From the IMG/VR virus record IMGVR_UViG_3300025154_000195, positions 1 to 42,498 of that record: a stretch of 42,498 bases of DNA; one strand, written 5' to 3'. The notes below the pieces were generated by a model, which made no database searches, was not told the DNA's origin, and was given only the letters and a program-made list of their open reading frames with translations. Position 1 is the stretch's first letter. Each line of letters begins with the position of its first letter. Source of the DNA: a virus. Below, piece by piece: positions 18,199 to 28,109 of the stretch. The position numbers and the translations under genes were made by a program.

Positions 18199-21105
18199 TT
18201 AGCAAACCCATTGGTATTGAGAATAACTGTAGACCGTGGTACCCCTATCATTTCCCCATTTATCTCCTAAATATTCAGTACAAGTTTCAGGCTCACAAGC
18301 AGGGCCAGGGGCTCCTTCAGGGGATGTCCTTACACAAGTAGACGTATCGAGATAATCATCATGCACACATAGCCTTGTAACAAGCATGCTGACTTTAGTA
18401 CCTCCTGATATTTCGTTAGAAACAGAACATTGAATAAAGCTTGATCCACGAGAACAATCACCTCCAGTTGTTGCCACCCCAGACCCAACCAATTCCCAAT
18501 GCCCGTCAGTGCTCCTTATCTCTATTTCGCAACAACCGACATTAAAAGTCAAAGTTCCGCAGGCATCTTCAGGCATGGTAATAATTTCAATAGTTCCATC
18601 GCTACAAATATACTCAGCAGATTGCCCAGGCTCCAAAACGTCAACGCCTATGATTTCACAGTTTCCGCAAAAACCGTTTCTTGCACCTTCACAATTTGAT
18701 TCACACTCTGCTAAGTTATCAGTCTTTAACTGCTCATAAGCTTCATTATACGCAGGGCTATTTTCTTCGCCAGATTCTAAAGCCTGTTCATGTATCGTTT
18801 TTGGATAATCGTAAGTATTCCCTTTCTCATACATTTCCGATTCACATAACTCAGAGCATTCACATGAAAACCCATTTTCACAATCATCGGAGCTTTGATA
18901 CCCGTACCTCAGCTTTTCTTTCTCCTCATCTCCGATTACGCTGTCGTAATTCACTATTTTTGTCAAAATAGCGCTATCACACGCAGTAACCAATCCTCCT
19001 GACGGATCACCTGATTCACCTTCACCCAGAGGGCTTGACCCTGCCTCGGGCTCGCTTCCATCTTCGCTTGAGTCCCCTGAATCATCTCCTTCATCAGACG
19101 TGGAATCTGGCGACAATGCCCCACCTCCTTCCCCGGGGAATTGGCCTTCACCATCTTCAGGGCTTCCTTCAGGGTATCCATCACCACCATCGTCACCGCC
19201 GGACAAATCTCCACCATCATCTCCACCATCATCCCCGCTATCCAATCCGCCTACTGGTTCAACAGGAAAAAACGGGTCTGGCTCTTCTGGGTCCGGTTCT
19301 GGCAATGGGTCGTCGTCATCATCTTCAGGAATTTCTGGGTCATCATCTGTGACAACAGTGCAGTCTATTGATGACATGTTTATTGATGCGGATAGCCCTT
19401 GCTCCGTACCATCTGCCATTGTCACGGTGATTTCAGAGCTACACCCGCCTCCATATATCTCAGTGTCTTCTGGTGTGGTAACAGACCCCCCTGGCCTCCA
19501 TCTAAAAGTGGAAGCACCTGCCGCAGTGTAGTAAACAAGTAACTCTACACCGGTTTCGTATGAATAATTTAAATCAATAGTCTGATCAGTATGGCTCGAA
19601 TACCTATTTGGATTAGTACTTGATTTTCTATAAACCCGTGGTGGATTATGTACTTCAGAGATCGGCATGGAGGTTTTGACCTGGGACACCCCGGGGATAA
19701 CATTAAAAACGGTGGCTATTTCAGCATAAACATCAACATAGCCTAAAGTTCCTGACCAAGAGTCTTGTTCTCCGCAGCCTTCATCTCCTGCCAATCTAAC
19801 TACATATCCAAGCGCAGGTTCATTATTTATTGTCGCTGCCACCAAGATATTTGTGTAATTCCCAAAACAGACTTCAGAGGACCCGGCACGAACACTAAGA
19901 CTGGACCCACATGCACAGGAGTTCCCGAGTTTAATATCCAGAGAACTCTGCACGCCACCGACATCCGCCGTGACGGCGACGTCAAAAGACTGATTCCCGG
20001 CAATTACCGTATTTACTGCACACCCGGCTGTAATATATGAGACAACAAGTGTTTGATCACAATATGTAAAAGGATCATTGACAATAATCTCATTGCCTTC
20101 AAAAACGCACCCCTCTTTTGATGCGTCCCAAAAATTATTTGCGTGGGATGAGTCCGCATATTTCCATATGCCGATCACATCGCTAACCGGATAAGCAACC
20201 GTAAGTTTATAATAATTATCCGCATTGACGGTCTCTTTATCAATCAGATAATCCCCTGTGACTGTAACGGCCTTGTCTACGGTAATCCCTGATTCTGCCG
20301 TCCAATCCACACTGACATTATTTGCCGGCTGCCCGTCCTGGTCAGTGACAAACGCCAGTACAGTGCCAGACGACACCCCGTCTGCCGGCAGGCAATCAGT
20401 ACCGTCAAGCACAACAAGCTCAACAGAGTATGACGCATTCCCTCCTGCCGCGCTGATTAATATCCTATTCCCAAAATCAGGGTATTCTATGCTTTCACTG
20501 ATTCCCGAGATATCCACATCTGTTATCGTATGATCTGCCACAGACGGATGAAACACATTGGATTTTATCACAAGCTCGCCGGAGGTGCTGCACCCGACAT
20601 AATCACCGGTAAACCCGGCGATCTCTGCAATCACATCAATCGGATAAACACCATCAACAGTGTATGTGCCGCCGTAAACCGTATAGTAGGATGTTTCAAA
20701 TGTAATTGTCAGACCGCACAAATCCGCCATTTCTGTCATAATGGCCTGGCATGTGGTATCTGATGACCACTCTTTGGACACTTTCACGGCCCACGGGGAT
20801 CCGATTTTGGCCGTTTCAGACCGGCCCCATATGCCCTGACTGATCATTGAATCCGGGTCTGTGGTAAGGATAGGCTGTTCAATGTAAAAATTGCCCTGGG
20901 ATATCCATGTCGCGCCGTTCTTTGTCTTCACCTCAATCCGTAATTTTGGAAAGACGGTAAAATCAAATTGAGTATAAAAAGAGGCATCCGCAGCAAACAG
21001 CGTTAATTCCCTGGCATAGGCACCTTTACTTTCACGGATCTCGAAACTTGCGATTTGATCCTTAACCGACACGCCATCCATGAGAACATCCCAATCAAGA
21101 GCCAT
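18199..21105 (-). CDS. large tail hub / tip protein with Cys-rich C-terminus
   Basis: A 968-residue protein. The first 220 residues (MALDWDVLMDGVSVKDQIAS ... WGRSETAKIG ... IAEIAGFTGDYVGCS) follow the tail-hub fold of phage baseplate or tip proteins. Residues about 225-580 are beta-rich, Ig-like or invasin-like (VVLDGTDCLPADGVSSGTVL). About 580-700 is a long acidic Gly/Asp/Pro/Ser linker (DDGGDDGGDLSGGDDGGD), and the last 260 residues are unusually rich in Cys (FSCECSELCESEM, GFCGNCEIIG, VGCCEIEI). The hub closes the tail tube and the C-terminal part probably contacts the host surface. Disulfide or metal stabilisation of the tip is inference. Confidence 0.75.
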   Translation of the reverse strand: MALDWDVLMDGVSVKDQIASFEIRESKGAYARELTLFAADASFYTQFDFTVFPKLRIEVKTKNGATWISQGNFYIEQPILTTDPDSMISQGIWGRSETAKIGSPWAVKVSKEWSSDTTCQAIMTEMADLCGLTITFETSYYTVYGGTYTVDGVYPIDVIAEIAGFTGDYVGCSTSGELVIKSNVFHPSVADHTITDVDISGISESIEYPDFGNRILISAAGGNASYSVELVVLDGTDCLPADGVSSGTVLAFVTDQDGQPANNVSVDWTAESGITVDKAVTVTGDYLIDKETVNADNYYKLTVAYPVSDVIGIWKYADSSHANNFWDASKEGCVFEGNEIIVNDPFTYCDQTLVVSYITAGCAVNTVIAGNQSFDVAVTADVGGVQSSLDIKLGNSCACGSSLSVRAGSSEVCFGNYTNILVAATINNEPALGYVVRLAGDEGCGEQDSWSGTLGYVDVYAEIATVFNVIPGVSQVKTSMPISEVHNPPRVYRKSSTNPNRYSSHTDQTIDLNYSYETGVELLVYYTAAGASTFRWRPGGSVTTPEDTEIYGGGCSSEITVTMADGTEQGLSASINMSSIDCTVVTDDDPEIPEDDDDDPLPEPDPEEPDPFFPVEPVGGLDSGDDGGDDGGDLSGGDDGGDGYPEGSPEDGEGQFPGEGGGALSPDSTSDEGDDSGDSSEDGSEPEAGSSPLGEGESGDPSGGLVTACDSAILTKIVNYDSVIGDEEKEKLRYGYQSSDDCENGFSCECSELCESEMYEKGNTYDYPKTIHEQALESGEENSPAYNEAYEQLKTDNLAECESNCEGARNGFCGNCEIIGVDVLEPGQSAEYICSDGTIEIITMPEDACGTLTFNVGCCEIEIRSTDGHWELVGSGVATTGGDCSRGSSFIQCSVSNEISGGTKVSMLVTRLCVHDDYLDTSTCVRTSPEGAPGPACEPETCTEYLGDKWGNDRGTTVYSYSQYQWVC

Positions 21106-21108
21106 ACC

Positions 21109-21555
21109 CTACACCGCCTTAGAGACAACAAGAAGTTGAATTTCATAAGAAAACATATGCGTCCCGTAATACGAAAAAAGCAGATTACGCCACGACCTAA
21201 ACCCCTTTGGGTTACGACTGAATTGCACTTTCCAACAATTATACCCGTCCGTGAAGTACCACTGCCCGCCAACTGTTTCATAAGCTGTTTTCAAAGCCGC
21301 TGCCGTGGTCCCGGATAACGCATCCGTATCAGAAAACGAGATAAGGCCGTCGCTTTCCACCACACCGAAATCCTGGATCACGGTACCGCCAATGGTACGG
21401 ATCACAGCCCCCCTGTCCTGTGTTGCACCTGCCGGATTATATTCCGAGTGCAAAGGGTCCTGATCAAAAACGATAAGCGTTGCAGGGGCGGGCGTTACGC
21501 TGTCAGGCGTCACGGTTGCCGCTATATCTGTGGAAAAAAACCTGAATTTAGACAT
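21109..21555 (-). CDS. distal tail protein, 148 residues
   Basis: Starts MSKFRFFSTDIAATVTPDSV and overlaps the end of the tape measure gene by 8 bases. The alternating pattern and the C-terminal SWRNLLFSYYGTHMFSYEIQ fit a small tail-tip component between tape measure and hub, in the place of distal tail proteins. The specific family is not recognised. Confidence 0.6.
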   Translation of the reverse strand: MSKFRFFSTDIAATVTPDSVTPAPATLIVFDQDPLHSEYNPAGATQDRGAVIRTIGGTVIQDFGVVESDGLISFSDTDALSGTTAAALKTAYETVGGQWYFTDGYNCWKVQFSRNPKGFRSWRNLLFSYYGTHMFSYEIQLLVVSKAV

Positions 21556-24145
21556 TGGAATAGACCATCCTCATCCTGGACATCTCTTTTGCCAATTGTT
21601 TCATTGCCATCCTTGAGTCACGATCTGTGATTTTAACAGGGGCCTCGATGTCCCCGGCCTGGAATCTGACCACCAGGGTTTCGGATGCGCCGCCAGGCAA
21701 CGCCATGCCACCGGCTGCGAATTTTTGCACCGGCATAGAAATGTTTGATATTAATCCACCCAGCCTGGCTTTTACCATGCCCGGGAAGTCCGCTTTCATG
21801 GCGTTAAGGGCATGGAATAACCCGGCCCCATACTTTGATACGGCCTCTTTGCGGATTACAAATTCACCGGCCTCCAAAAGAGCACGAATCCTATCACCGC
21901 CGCCGTATCCAGGCAGACGACCACCCCTGGCAAACCCTACCGGCCCGCCGGTTTGCTTCGCTTCGACATTCTTTGTAACAACGGTGATGTATTTTGTTTC
22001 ATCTTTGGTCAATTTATTGATGGCAGCCTGGGCAGCTTCAATATTTTTTAGCTCAACTTTAACATTTACAGACCGTTCTTTTGCGATCTCATCCAGACTT
22101 GCCTTTATTGTCGCTGCAGAGGCTTCCCAGGTTGATTGAGCGGCCTTAGCATTTTCCTTCTGGGCTGAATATAAGCTGGTCATAAAATCGCCGACTGTCT
22201 GCACGCCTTGTTTGGCAACATCCACAGTCGACTCAAGGCTTCTTACAATCGTCTCTTCGCCGTCTTCTGTCGATGTTTTTATCTCTTCTGCAAGCCCGGC
22301 ATAAATTCCCTCGGCATCTTTTGCAAGGGACTCTGCAAGCTCATAATCCCCACTGCGCAACGCTTCCTTGGCTGCATAAAGTTTTTCATCAGCCTGCAGG
22401 CGCTCATCATTCCACGCCTGTTCATCGGTCATTGTTTTTTGAGCCAGTTCACGCAGCTTGTCTTCCGTTGACATCCTGGCCTCTTGGATCTTCTCTTCCC
22501 AGGAAACAACTTCTTCAGCATATTTTTTGGCCTCTGCGGTGGCGGCTTCATACGCTGCAGTGGCCTGTTTTTCAAACTCATCAAGCTGTTCTTTGGTGGC
22601 CTTGATTGCTTCGGCCGGCTTTTCCATCCCTTCACCGGCAGCCTCTCCGGATGTTTTTATTTTAGCCAAGCCACTGTCTATTTCTGCCAGACGCTGATTT
22701 GCTATTTGTAATTGTGCTTGTGCTTCAATCGCCTCTTTTGTTGCCGTCCCAAGCATTGTCGTCTCTTCAGCTTTTGATTGCATCTCTACCTGCAACGCAG
22801 TCCAATATGCCTTTGCGCTCTGCAATCCTTGCCGTAATTCCTCAAGCTCTGCAGGGACCGTCCCTGTAATATCATCCGGAAGCTTAACGTCTTTAAATTC
22901 AACAAATTTTGCCATAACCTTTTCTGTAGTTGCGAACAGATTCTCCTGCGACTCCTTGGCATGTTCCTGGGCATCGCGCATCTCCAAAAAAGCGTCTGCA
23001 GCTTTAATGATATTCACAACACCCTGCGCGGCAGCCAGAGCAACCAAACCTTGGAACGCAACACCCAAAGCCGTTGTGGATGTTGCCGCAGCCGCAATCG
23101 CTGATCGTAACGATCCGACAAAACCAACAATTCCAGATCCAGTTAAGACCACAAATGCGGCATTTAACGCGGTGAAGATACCTACCAATTTTGATACGAT
23201 AGAAACCGTTACAGCCGTTCCGGCAATCACAGCCAAAACTTCTTTGTATTTAACGGCAAATTCAACCAGCTTGGCTGCCCCTGAAATTAACTGTGAAATA
23301 AACGTGCCGATCTCACCGGCATTGTCCCGCAATACCTGGGCAAGGTCATTCATGGCTGTAACCAGGTCTTTATTTTGCACTACGGCGTTTTCGATCTCTT
23401 TTTTCACAAGTTGAATCGCGCCGGAGAATGTCTCTGCACTGCCAGCGGCTCGGCCATGCAACGCCGCTGACTGCTCAAGCAAAACCTGATAACGGACCTG
23501 AGCTTTTTCGACATCTGTTAAATCTTTCCAGGCTTTCTTAGTGGCGTCATTTGCTTCGAACCATGCCTTGACATATGTTTCATTCAAGGTCAGGCCCAAC
23601 GCTTCCGACGCCTCAGCCTCACCGCGTAATGCTGCCGTAACCCGTTCGACGGAATCGCTAAGCTCAAACTTACCGGCCCCAAGGTCCGCAGATCGCTGGA
23701 TAACCTCTTCCATCTGGTCCTTGGAGAGCCCAAGCCGTTTGGTCATGTCAACGGTCTTGGAAATGGCATTGGCCAATGCCGTATCAGAATAAATCACCAG
23801 CTCATCAGACAACCGGGTTATCGTGCTTTCCCAATCCTCAAGGCTGCCGATATTGCCAAATTCACGGTTTGCGGCTTCAACAGACGATTTGAGATTATAA
23901 AATGCAGTTTCAGAGTCCTTGACTATATCAACAGCGCTTGAAATAGCAGAGATCCCGGCATACGCACCAATAAGTCCCTTGATTTGATTAGTAAGCCCTG
24001 ACGCTATATCTTTTCCACTGGTGACAGATTTGTTGAATGTCTGCATGGCCTTGACGCTTTTATCAAGCCCTGAGACCAAAGAATTTGTTGTTTCTTTGAT
24101 CCCTTTGCCGACCGCAGATATGACAATTTTTACTTCATTCGCCAA
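21548..24145 (-). CDS. tape measure protein
   Basis: An 865-residue, largely helical protein (MANEVKIVISAVGKGIKETT) with hydrophobic stretches near 295-370 (LAVIAGTAVTVSIVSKLVGI). Its C-terminal block GGGDRIRALLEAGEFVIRKE and AVSKYGAGLFHALNAM is characteristic of siphovirus tape measure proteins. It sets tail length and is ejected with DNA. The start codon is TTG 24145, inside the end of the G/GT frame, with GGAG about 10 bases upstream. Long tail predicted from the length. Confidence 0.92.
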   Translation of the reverse strand: MANEVKIVISAVGKGIKETTNSLVSGLDKSVKAMQTFNKSVTSGKDIASGLTNQIKGLIGAYAGISAISSAVDIVKDSETAFYNLKSSVEAANREFGNIGSLEDWESTITRLSDELVIYSDTALANAISKTVDMTKRLGLSKDQMEEVIQRSADLGAGKFELSDSVERVTAALRGEAEASEALGLTLNETYVKAWFEANDATKKAWKDLTDVEKAQVRYQVLLEQSAALHGRAAGSAETFSGAIQLVKKEIENAVVQNKDLVTAMNDLAQVLRDNAGEIGTFISQLISGAAKLVEFAVKYKEVLAVIAGTAVTVSIVSKLVGIFTALNAAFVVLTGSGIVGFVGSLRSAIAAAATSTTALGVAFQGLVALAAAQGVVNIIKAADAFLEMRDAQEHAKESQENLFATTEKVMAKFVEFKDVKLPDDITGTVPAELEELRQGLQSAKAYWTALQVEMQSKAEETTMLGTATKEAIEAQAQLQIANQRLAEIDSGLAKIKTSGEAAGEGMEKPAEAIKATKEQLDEFEKQATAAYEAATAEAKKYAEEVVSWEEKIQEARMSTEDKLRELAQKTMTDEQAWNDERLQADEKLYAAKEALRSGDYELAESLAKDAEGIYAGLAEEIKTSTEDGEETIVRSLESTVDVAKQGVQTVGDFMTSLYSAQKENAKAAQSTWEASAATIKASLDEIAKERSVNVKVELKNIEAAQAAINKLTKDETKYITVVTKNVEAKQTGGPVGFARGGRLPGYGGGDRIRALLEAGEFVIRKEAVSKYGAGLFHALNAMKADFPGMVKARLGGLISNISMPVQKFAAGGMALPGGASETLVVRFQAGDIEAPVKITDRDSRMAMKQLAKEMSRMRMVYSNV

Positions 24146-24622
24146 TTCTCAAAAACTCCTTCCACTGCTCTGGGCCTAAGTGATACCCAATCCTGACCGC
24201 CGTAGCCATATCGCGTAAAAAATCTGCTTCAGCCTGCTGTACGCGTTTATTTGCCGTCAGAAAAAATTCGAATCCGTACTCAAAACAATTCAGGTGCCCG
24301 GCTTGGATAACTCGGCAAATGATGCTGTCAAGTTGCTCAGAATCGAGTTTTTCAGTATTTTTACCACCCCGCTTTTCTCCACCACACTCAAAAAAAAAGC
24401 GTTGACCTCCTTGGCAGCCTCCCATATCTGGTTTATTTCTGACGGGGCCATCTCTTCCAGTTTTTCCGCCGGCAAATCAGTCACCATGGGCAGCAACTCA
24501 AGCGCCTGCTCTATGCCACTAATATCCGACAAGCTGTCAAGCATCTGCCGGATATCCTTTACCCGCAGCTCTTTGACGGTAATCTCCATATCGTCAATTT
24601 TGATTGACTTGGTTTTTCTCAT
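24135..24622 (-). CDS. tail assembly chaperone G-T fusion by -1 frameshift
   Basis: The frame from 24622 shifts -1 on a run of nine T (24382-24390 on the plus strand shows nine A) and continues as FECGGEKRGGKNTEKL ... LGPEQWKEFLRIGE to the stop at 24135. In frame 0 the run reads GCT TTT TTT TTG, giving a perfect T-TTT-TTT slippery heptamer. The second frame overlaps the first and has no start of its own. This is the lambda G/GT arrangement, where a small fraction of ribosomes shift and both products coat the tape measure. The fusion is about 160 residues. Confidence 0.85.
24290..24622 (-). CDS. tail assembly chaperone G-like
   Basis: A 110-residue acidic, helical protein starting MRKTKSIKIDDMEITVKELR, with LPAEKLEEMAPSEINQIWEA in the middle. 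Its position between the tail tube and tape measure genes, its size and the overlapping -1 frame identify it as the short chaperone product (lambda gpG analogue). Confidence 0.85.
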   Translation of the reverse strand: MRKTKSIKIDDMEITVKELRVKDIRQMLDSLSDISGIEQALELLPMVTDLPAEKLEEMAPSEINQIWEAAKEVNAFFLSVVEKSGVVKILKNSILSNLTASFAELSKPGT

Positions 24623-24624
24623 CT

Positions 24625-25593
24625 TTAATCAATCACCTCTGTTTTAAAATACTCCTGGCCGCTGGCCTGGGTCGTATCGGCAAGCACAGATCCGGAAATA
24701 TTAAGGATGTTTGCTCCCTCACCGATTAAGGGGAACTCCCCATTAAGGTTGAGCTGGACCTTATGGAATGTCCATCGTGTCCTGGGCCCCTGGTCACTCT
24801 TGTCAGATACAAAGATCAGCTTTTTCTGCACGCTGCCGCCGGACATGGCCCAGGTATATGATTTTGTCACTGCCTCGTAATCATATGAGACAACATCCGT
24901 GCTTGCCGTTGTGCCGGTTGACAACTGCCGGATATATCCGTAATCCGGGTCAAGGGTATAGTCCGTACCCTGCACCCGCCGGGTTGCGCCTGTCACATCG
25001 GTAACCACCACGTCTTCCAGAGTTTCAACGCCGGCAGGTGTGATATAATCCGTATCAGCGACATTATATACCTGCTCACCAGCCTGGAAAGTGCCGACGA
25101 CATGCACCACTTCCACATATCCTGCGGGTGCATACGCAATTTTACCTGTCGCCGCAGAGGTCCCGCCGGTCAGGGTGTCGCCGACCACAAGAGTCCCGGT
25201 AATAGTACCGGTTAATTTGGTGGAAAAGACGTTCAGGTGCCCAAGGTCGATATACATATCATTTACCATGGTCGGATCGGCCTGATATACATAGCTGGCA
25301 GACTGGTTCAATGCGTTAAAATCACTGCCCAGCAACGCCATTTTGAGGTTGTTGTTGGTCATTTCCCGCAGGCCGAAACTGATGGTGGCTTCCCGCTCGC
25401 TCTCAACCTCAAGGATGGTGGCCCGGGCCGCGTTACGATTCGTTTTAAGTTTTTCAGTGGAGACGGTAACGCCGAACGTCAGGTTTTCCAAATCACCAAG
25501 TTCATCAAAAGAAGCCCCGGCAACAGCTCCAACATATGCCCGGCCCGTGCCGTTATACCGGATATTGTCAGCGCTGGAAGATAAAAAAGTCAT
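24625..25593 (-). CDS. major tail tube protein (lambda V-like)
   Basis: A 322-residue beta-rich protein (MTFLSSSADNIRYNGTGRAY). The N-terminal 120 residues and the C-terminal 100 (KLIFVSDKSDQGPRTRWTFH) make a tail-tube-type fold. The middle (GTITGTLVVGDTLTGGTSAA, GYVEVVHVVGTFQAGEQVYN) looks like an inserted beta domain exposed on the tube. Location just before G/GT and the length support the call. Confidence 0.8.
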   Translation of the reverse strand: MTFLSSSADNIRYNGTGRAYVGAVAGASFDELGDLENLTFGVTVSTEKLKTNRNAARATILEVESEREATISFGLREMTNNNLKMALLGSDFNALNQSASYVYQADPTMVNDMYIDLGHLNVFSTKLTGTITGTLVVGDTLTGGTSAATGKIAYAPAGYVEVVHVVGTFQAGEQVYNVADTDYITPAGVETLEDVVVTDVTGATRRVQGTDYTLDPDYGYIRQLSTGTTASTDVVSYDYEAVTKSYTWAMSGGSVQKKLIFVSDKSDQGPRTRWTFHKVQLNLNGEFPLIGEGANILNISGSVLADTTQASGQEYFKTEVID

Positions 25594-25605
25594 GATAATA
25601 CTCTC

Positions 25606-26070
25606 CTATACCGGCATCGCCCGCCGGTTTGATTTCAAAACTGTAATAGGTATAATAGACCCGCTGATAAACAATGGATAGTAACTTGCAGAGCCTGATT
25701 CTGCCCGGGTGGTTACACTCCCGAGACCGGCCCGATAAATGGCGTTTTCAGCCAGTTCTCGCAAAGCCTGGACCTGGCCGAACCCTGTTAACGTCTTTAC
25801 ATTCCCGGATGTCGCGATCTCTTCGTTGACAATACCAACACCTATTTCCAACTCCCAGGACAGTTCACGGACAGCATCCCCACGGACTTGATTCAACCCT
25901 GTCACAACAATGGCAGGGAAATCATTGGCAGGCACAGGGGGGGTGTTTTCGTCAACATCCACAAACACGGTATGCGCCCGGCCAAACTCCTGCACACACC
26001 AGGCACTGATCAGCGCGTCATCCGCCAAGGCCCGTTTAATACGTTCGATCAATTCAATTACTGTTGCCAT
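25606..26070 (-). CDS. tail terminator-like protein (lambda U position)
   Basis: A 154-residue protein starting MATVIELIERIKRALADDAL, alpha then beta, with VRELSWELEIGVGIVNEEIA in the middle. Family not directly recognised; the size, pattern and position between the Z-like and V-like genes match the tail terminator/completion protein. Confidence 0.65.
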   Translation of the reverse strand: MATVIELIERIKRALADDALISAWCVQEFGRAHTVFVDVDENTPPVPANDFPAIVVTGLNQVRGDAVRELSWELEIGVGIVNEEIATSGNVKTLTGFGQVQALRELAENAIYRAGLGSVTTRAESGSASYYPLFISGSIIPITVLKSNRRAMPV

Positions 26071-26072
26071 TA

Positions 26073-26744
26073 TTACTTCATGTACCTCAAAATTGACGAC
26101 ATAAACTTCTTTTCAATATTTCGCATGATGTCTTTTTCTTCCTGCCTAAAAATTGGTTCAATTAGCGGACGTGGAGGTGTTTTAAAACTTGTCGTTGATT
26201 TTTTGATTGGGAAGCCGAGGGCAAACAACATACGCCTTGAATCTGGGGTTATCTTAGTTGAAAACCCCTTAGCTTGCATCCGAACCAATTTAAAAACAGA
26301 CTCTGAAATATTTCCGGCCCGAATAAATCCGACATTGACCATCTTGTCGGCCGGATCATAATTGTACCGTACCGCTCCGGCCAGTTTTGCCATTGGGGCA
26401 GTCTTGGTTGAAAGAATAGACGGTTTGTATTCCGTACCTTTCCATTTACTTCCTTTCTTGCCCCTCCAAACCTTTTTATAATTTTTAAGTCTGTACTTTG
26501 GGTCCTTTCCCTTCGCCGCTTTGACCTGTGAAAGCACACCAGTATGCGGATTAAGTTTTTCCCACTTATGCCCGTCAGGTCCGCCAGTCTGAATAGCGGT
26601 CTTGATCAGATCCCGCAGCCGATCTCCTTCTGAACTCAAAGCGGATGATATAGCCCTGTCAGCATACTGCGGAAAAGCCTTGAGCATGATCTCCATATTC
26701 TCAATGGCAACTTCCCCGCGTTCATCCAGATAGATTTCAAGCAT
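26073..26744 (-). CDS. minor tail protein (lambda Z-like)
   Basis: Starts at ATG 26744 (MLEIYLDERGEVAIENMEIM), which overlaps the previous gene by 8 bases; the frame extends further upstream without a better start. A basic protein of 223 residues with AFPQYADRAISSALSSEGDR near residue 23 and a Lys/Arg-rich middle, typical of the Z/gp10-type tail completion proteins that sit at the head-tail interface. Confidence 0.7.
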   Translation of the reverse strand: MLEIYLDERGEVAIENMEIMLKAFPQYADRAISSALSSEGDRLRDLIKTAIQTGGPDGHKWEKLNPHTGVLSQVKAAKGKDPKYRLKNYKKVWRGKKGSKWKGTEYKPSILSTKTAPMAKLAGAVRYNYDPADKMVNVGFIRAGNISESVFKLVRMQAKGFSTKITPDSRRMLFALGFPIKKSTTSFKTPPRPLIEPIFRQEEKDIMRNIEKKFMSSILRYMK

Positions 26745-27084
26745 GGTCAAACATCTCCACGACCCTGAAAACAGAGCCGTCAATGTTGATCTCATCGTAA
26801 ACAGCAGGTACGGCTACGTCAGATACCCGTAGCCACACAGTGATTACACCCCTGCTGATAAAAGTGCCAAACCCGGCCCGGGTATCCCGTTCGCATGTCA
26901 GCACATGTTCAAACCCGTCTCCCTTACGGCCATTCTCGTTGTCAATCTCGCCTTCATCCATAATGACCTTGACCTGGACAGCCACGCCCGTGGCCTTGGG
27001 CGTGTACTCCGCATCCACGGCAAATTCATCCGTGTTGTAAAATACATCCAGGTCGGCAGCCATCTGTTCTTTGAGCGATGTCAT
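26737..27084 (-). CDS. head-tail joining protein (lambda FII position)
   Basis: A 115-residue protein (MTSLKEQMAADLDVFYNTDE). FISRGVITVWLRVSDVA and INIDGSVFRVVEMFDHA are strands at the C-terminus, as in the FII-type head completion proteins. Position directly after the major capsid gene supports the call. Confidence 0.7.
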   Translation of the reverse strand: MTSLKEQMAADLDVFYNTDEFAVDAEYTPKATGVAVQVKVIMDEGEIDNENGRKGDGFEHVLTCERDTRAGFGTFISRGVITVWLRVSDVAVPAVYDEINIDGSVFRVVEMFDHA

Positions 27085-27101
27085 GGGTTAGGAGCTCGCG
27101 G

Positions 27102-28085
27102 TCATATCAATGAGATATCCGCACGCTTTTGAGATCTCAGATTTTGCAGAACCGTCTTCGTCATAGCTGGCCAGGAAAGATCGCTTGAATCATGCCTTAC
27201 CCGGAGAATATCTCCCCTTGTCCGCTCTTCCCTGTACTGCTCGACAATCGGCAGTGATCCGTTCTGACCTTCGTTCCACAGGAATGTACGACCAACACAT
27301 GGCTCAGTAATATCCCCGGCAGCGGTTCTGCACAGCATCGCGTATTTGGAACCCCAAATGTCTGACAAAGAGGCTGACTGTCCTTTTTTGGCGCTATTAT
27401 ACAGCCCCCCGGCAATCAACACATTTTCAACATCAAACACCGTTTTAAGGTGATCGACAGTCACCCGACCGGTCTTTGCCGCATCTGGGAATACCTTGTA
27501 AACCATATCCTTCACGTCATCATTTTGCCGCAGATTTTTAATCCCGTCATACGGGATAATGAGCGTATTGGGGTCAATGCCGTTTGACCGCAGAGCGTCT
27601 TTGCCTGCTTCGATATCATATACAGGGTCTGCAGATGCTGTGGTTGCCCAGGCTGTGGAAGCATTGTGGGCAGAAAAGTTTGTTGCTGAAAAAAGCTTAT
27701 CGGCAACACGTTTTTCATGTGCCCGCAGGATTTTGTTCATCAACACTTCGGCGATAACGCGTTCATAATCGAAGCGCGTCTTATATACAGCCGCAAGCCT
27801 GTCATCAATGGGATATTCCAGGCCGTTATCGGCAGTCTTGTAAAAGCCTTCTTCGAACTCTTCTTCGACGCGATTATATCCACCGGTCGCGGCACGTTTC
27901 ACGTCATGAACGTTGAAAAGAGATTCTTTTGGGATTACCGGATAAGCTGCAGACCATTCGGCAACCGGGAAAATCGGCATCACTTGCAAACCAATAAACC
28001 CCATGGTAATGGATTCCTGCATAACCTCATAAACCACCTGGCCAAGATCGGGACGGGACAGGGCTGTATCTTGTGTCGGTCTCAT
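27102..28085 (-). CDS. major capsid protein (lambda E-like)
   Basis: A 327-residue protein. RPDLGQVVYEVMQESITMGF, LQVMPIFPVAEWSAAYPVIP and the central DIEAGKDALRSNGIDPNTLI block are typical of the gpE/HK97-fold major capsid family. C-terminal EERTRGDILRVRHDSSDLSW is also characteristic. It follows the decoration protein, as in lambda D-E. Confidence 0.88.
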   Translation of the reverse strand: MRPTQDTALSRPDLGQVVYEVMQESITMGFIGLQVMPIFPVAEWSAAYPVIPKESLFNVHDVKRAATGGYNRVEEEFEEGFYKTADNGLEYPIDDRLAAVYKTRFDYERVIAEVLMNKILRAHEKRVADKLFSATNFSAHNASTAWATTASADPVYDIEAGKDALRSNGIDPNTLIIPYDGIKNLRQNDDVKDMVYKVFPDAAKTGRVTVDHLKTVFDVENVLIAGGLYNSAKKGQSASLSDIWGSKYAMLCRTAAGDITEPCVGRTFLWNEGQNGSLPIVEQYREERTRGDILRVRHDSSDLSWPAMTKTVLQNLRSQKRADISLI

Positions 28086-28109
28086 ATTTCTATTCCTTTA
28101 TTCAGCCGA

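Noticed and set aside
19035-19531. plus-strand Pro/Ser- and His-rich ORFs
   Set aside because: They are antisense to the Gly/Asp linker of the tail hub protein, where base composition keeps several frames open.
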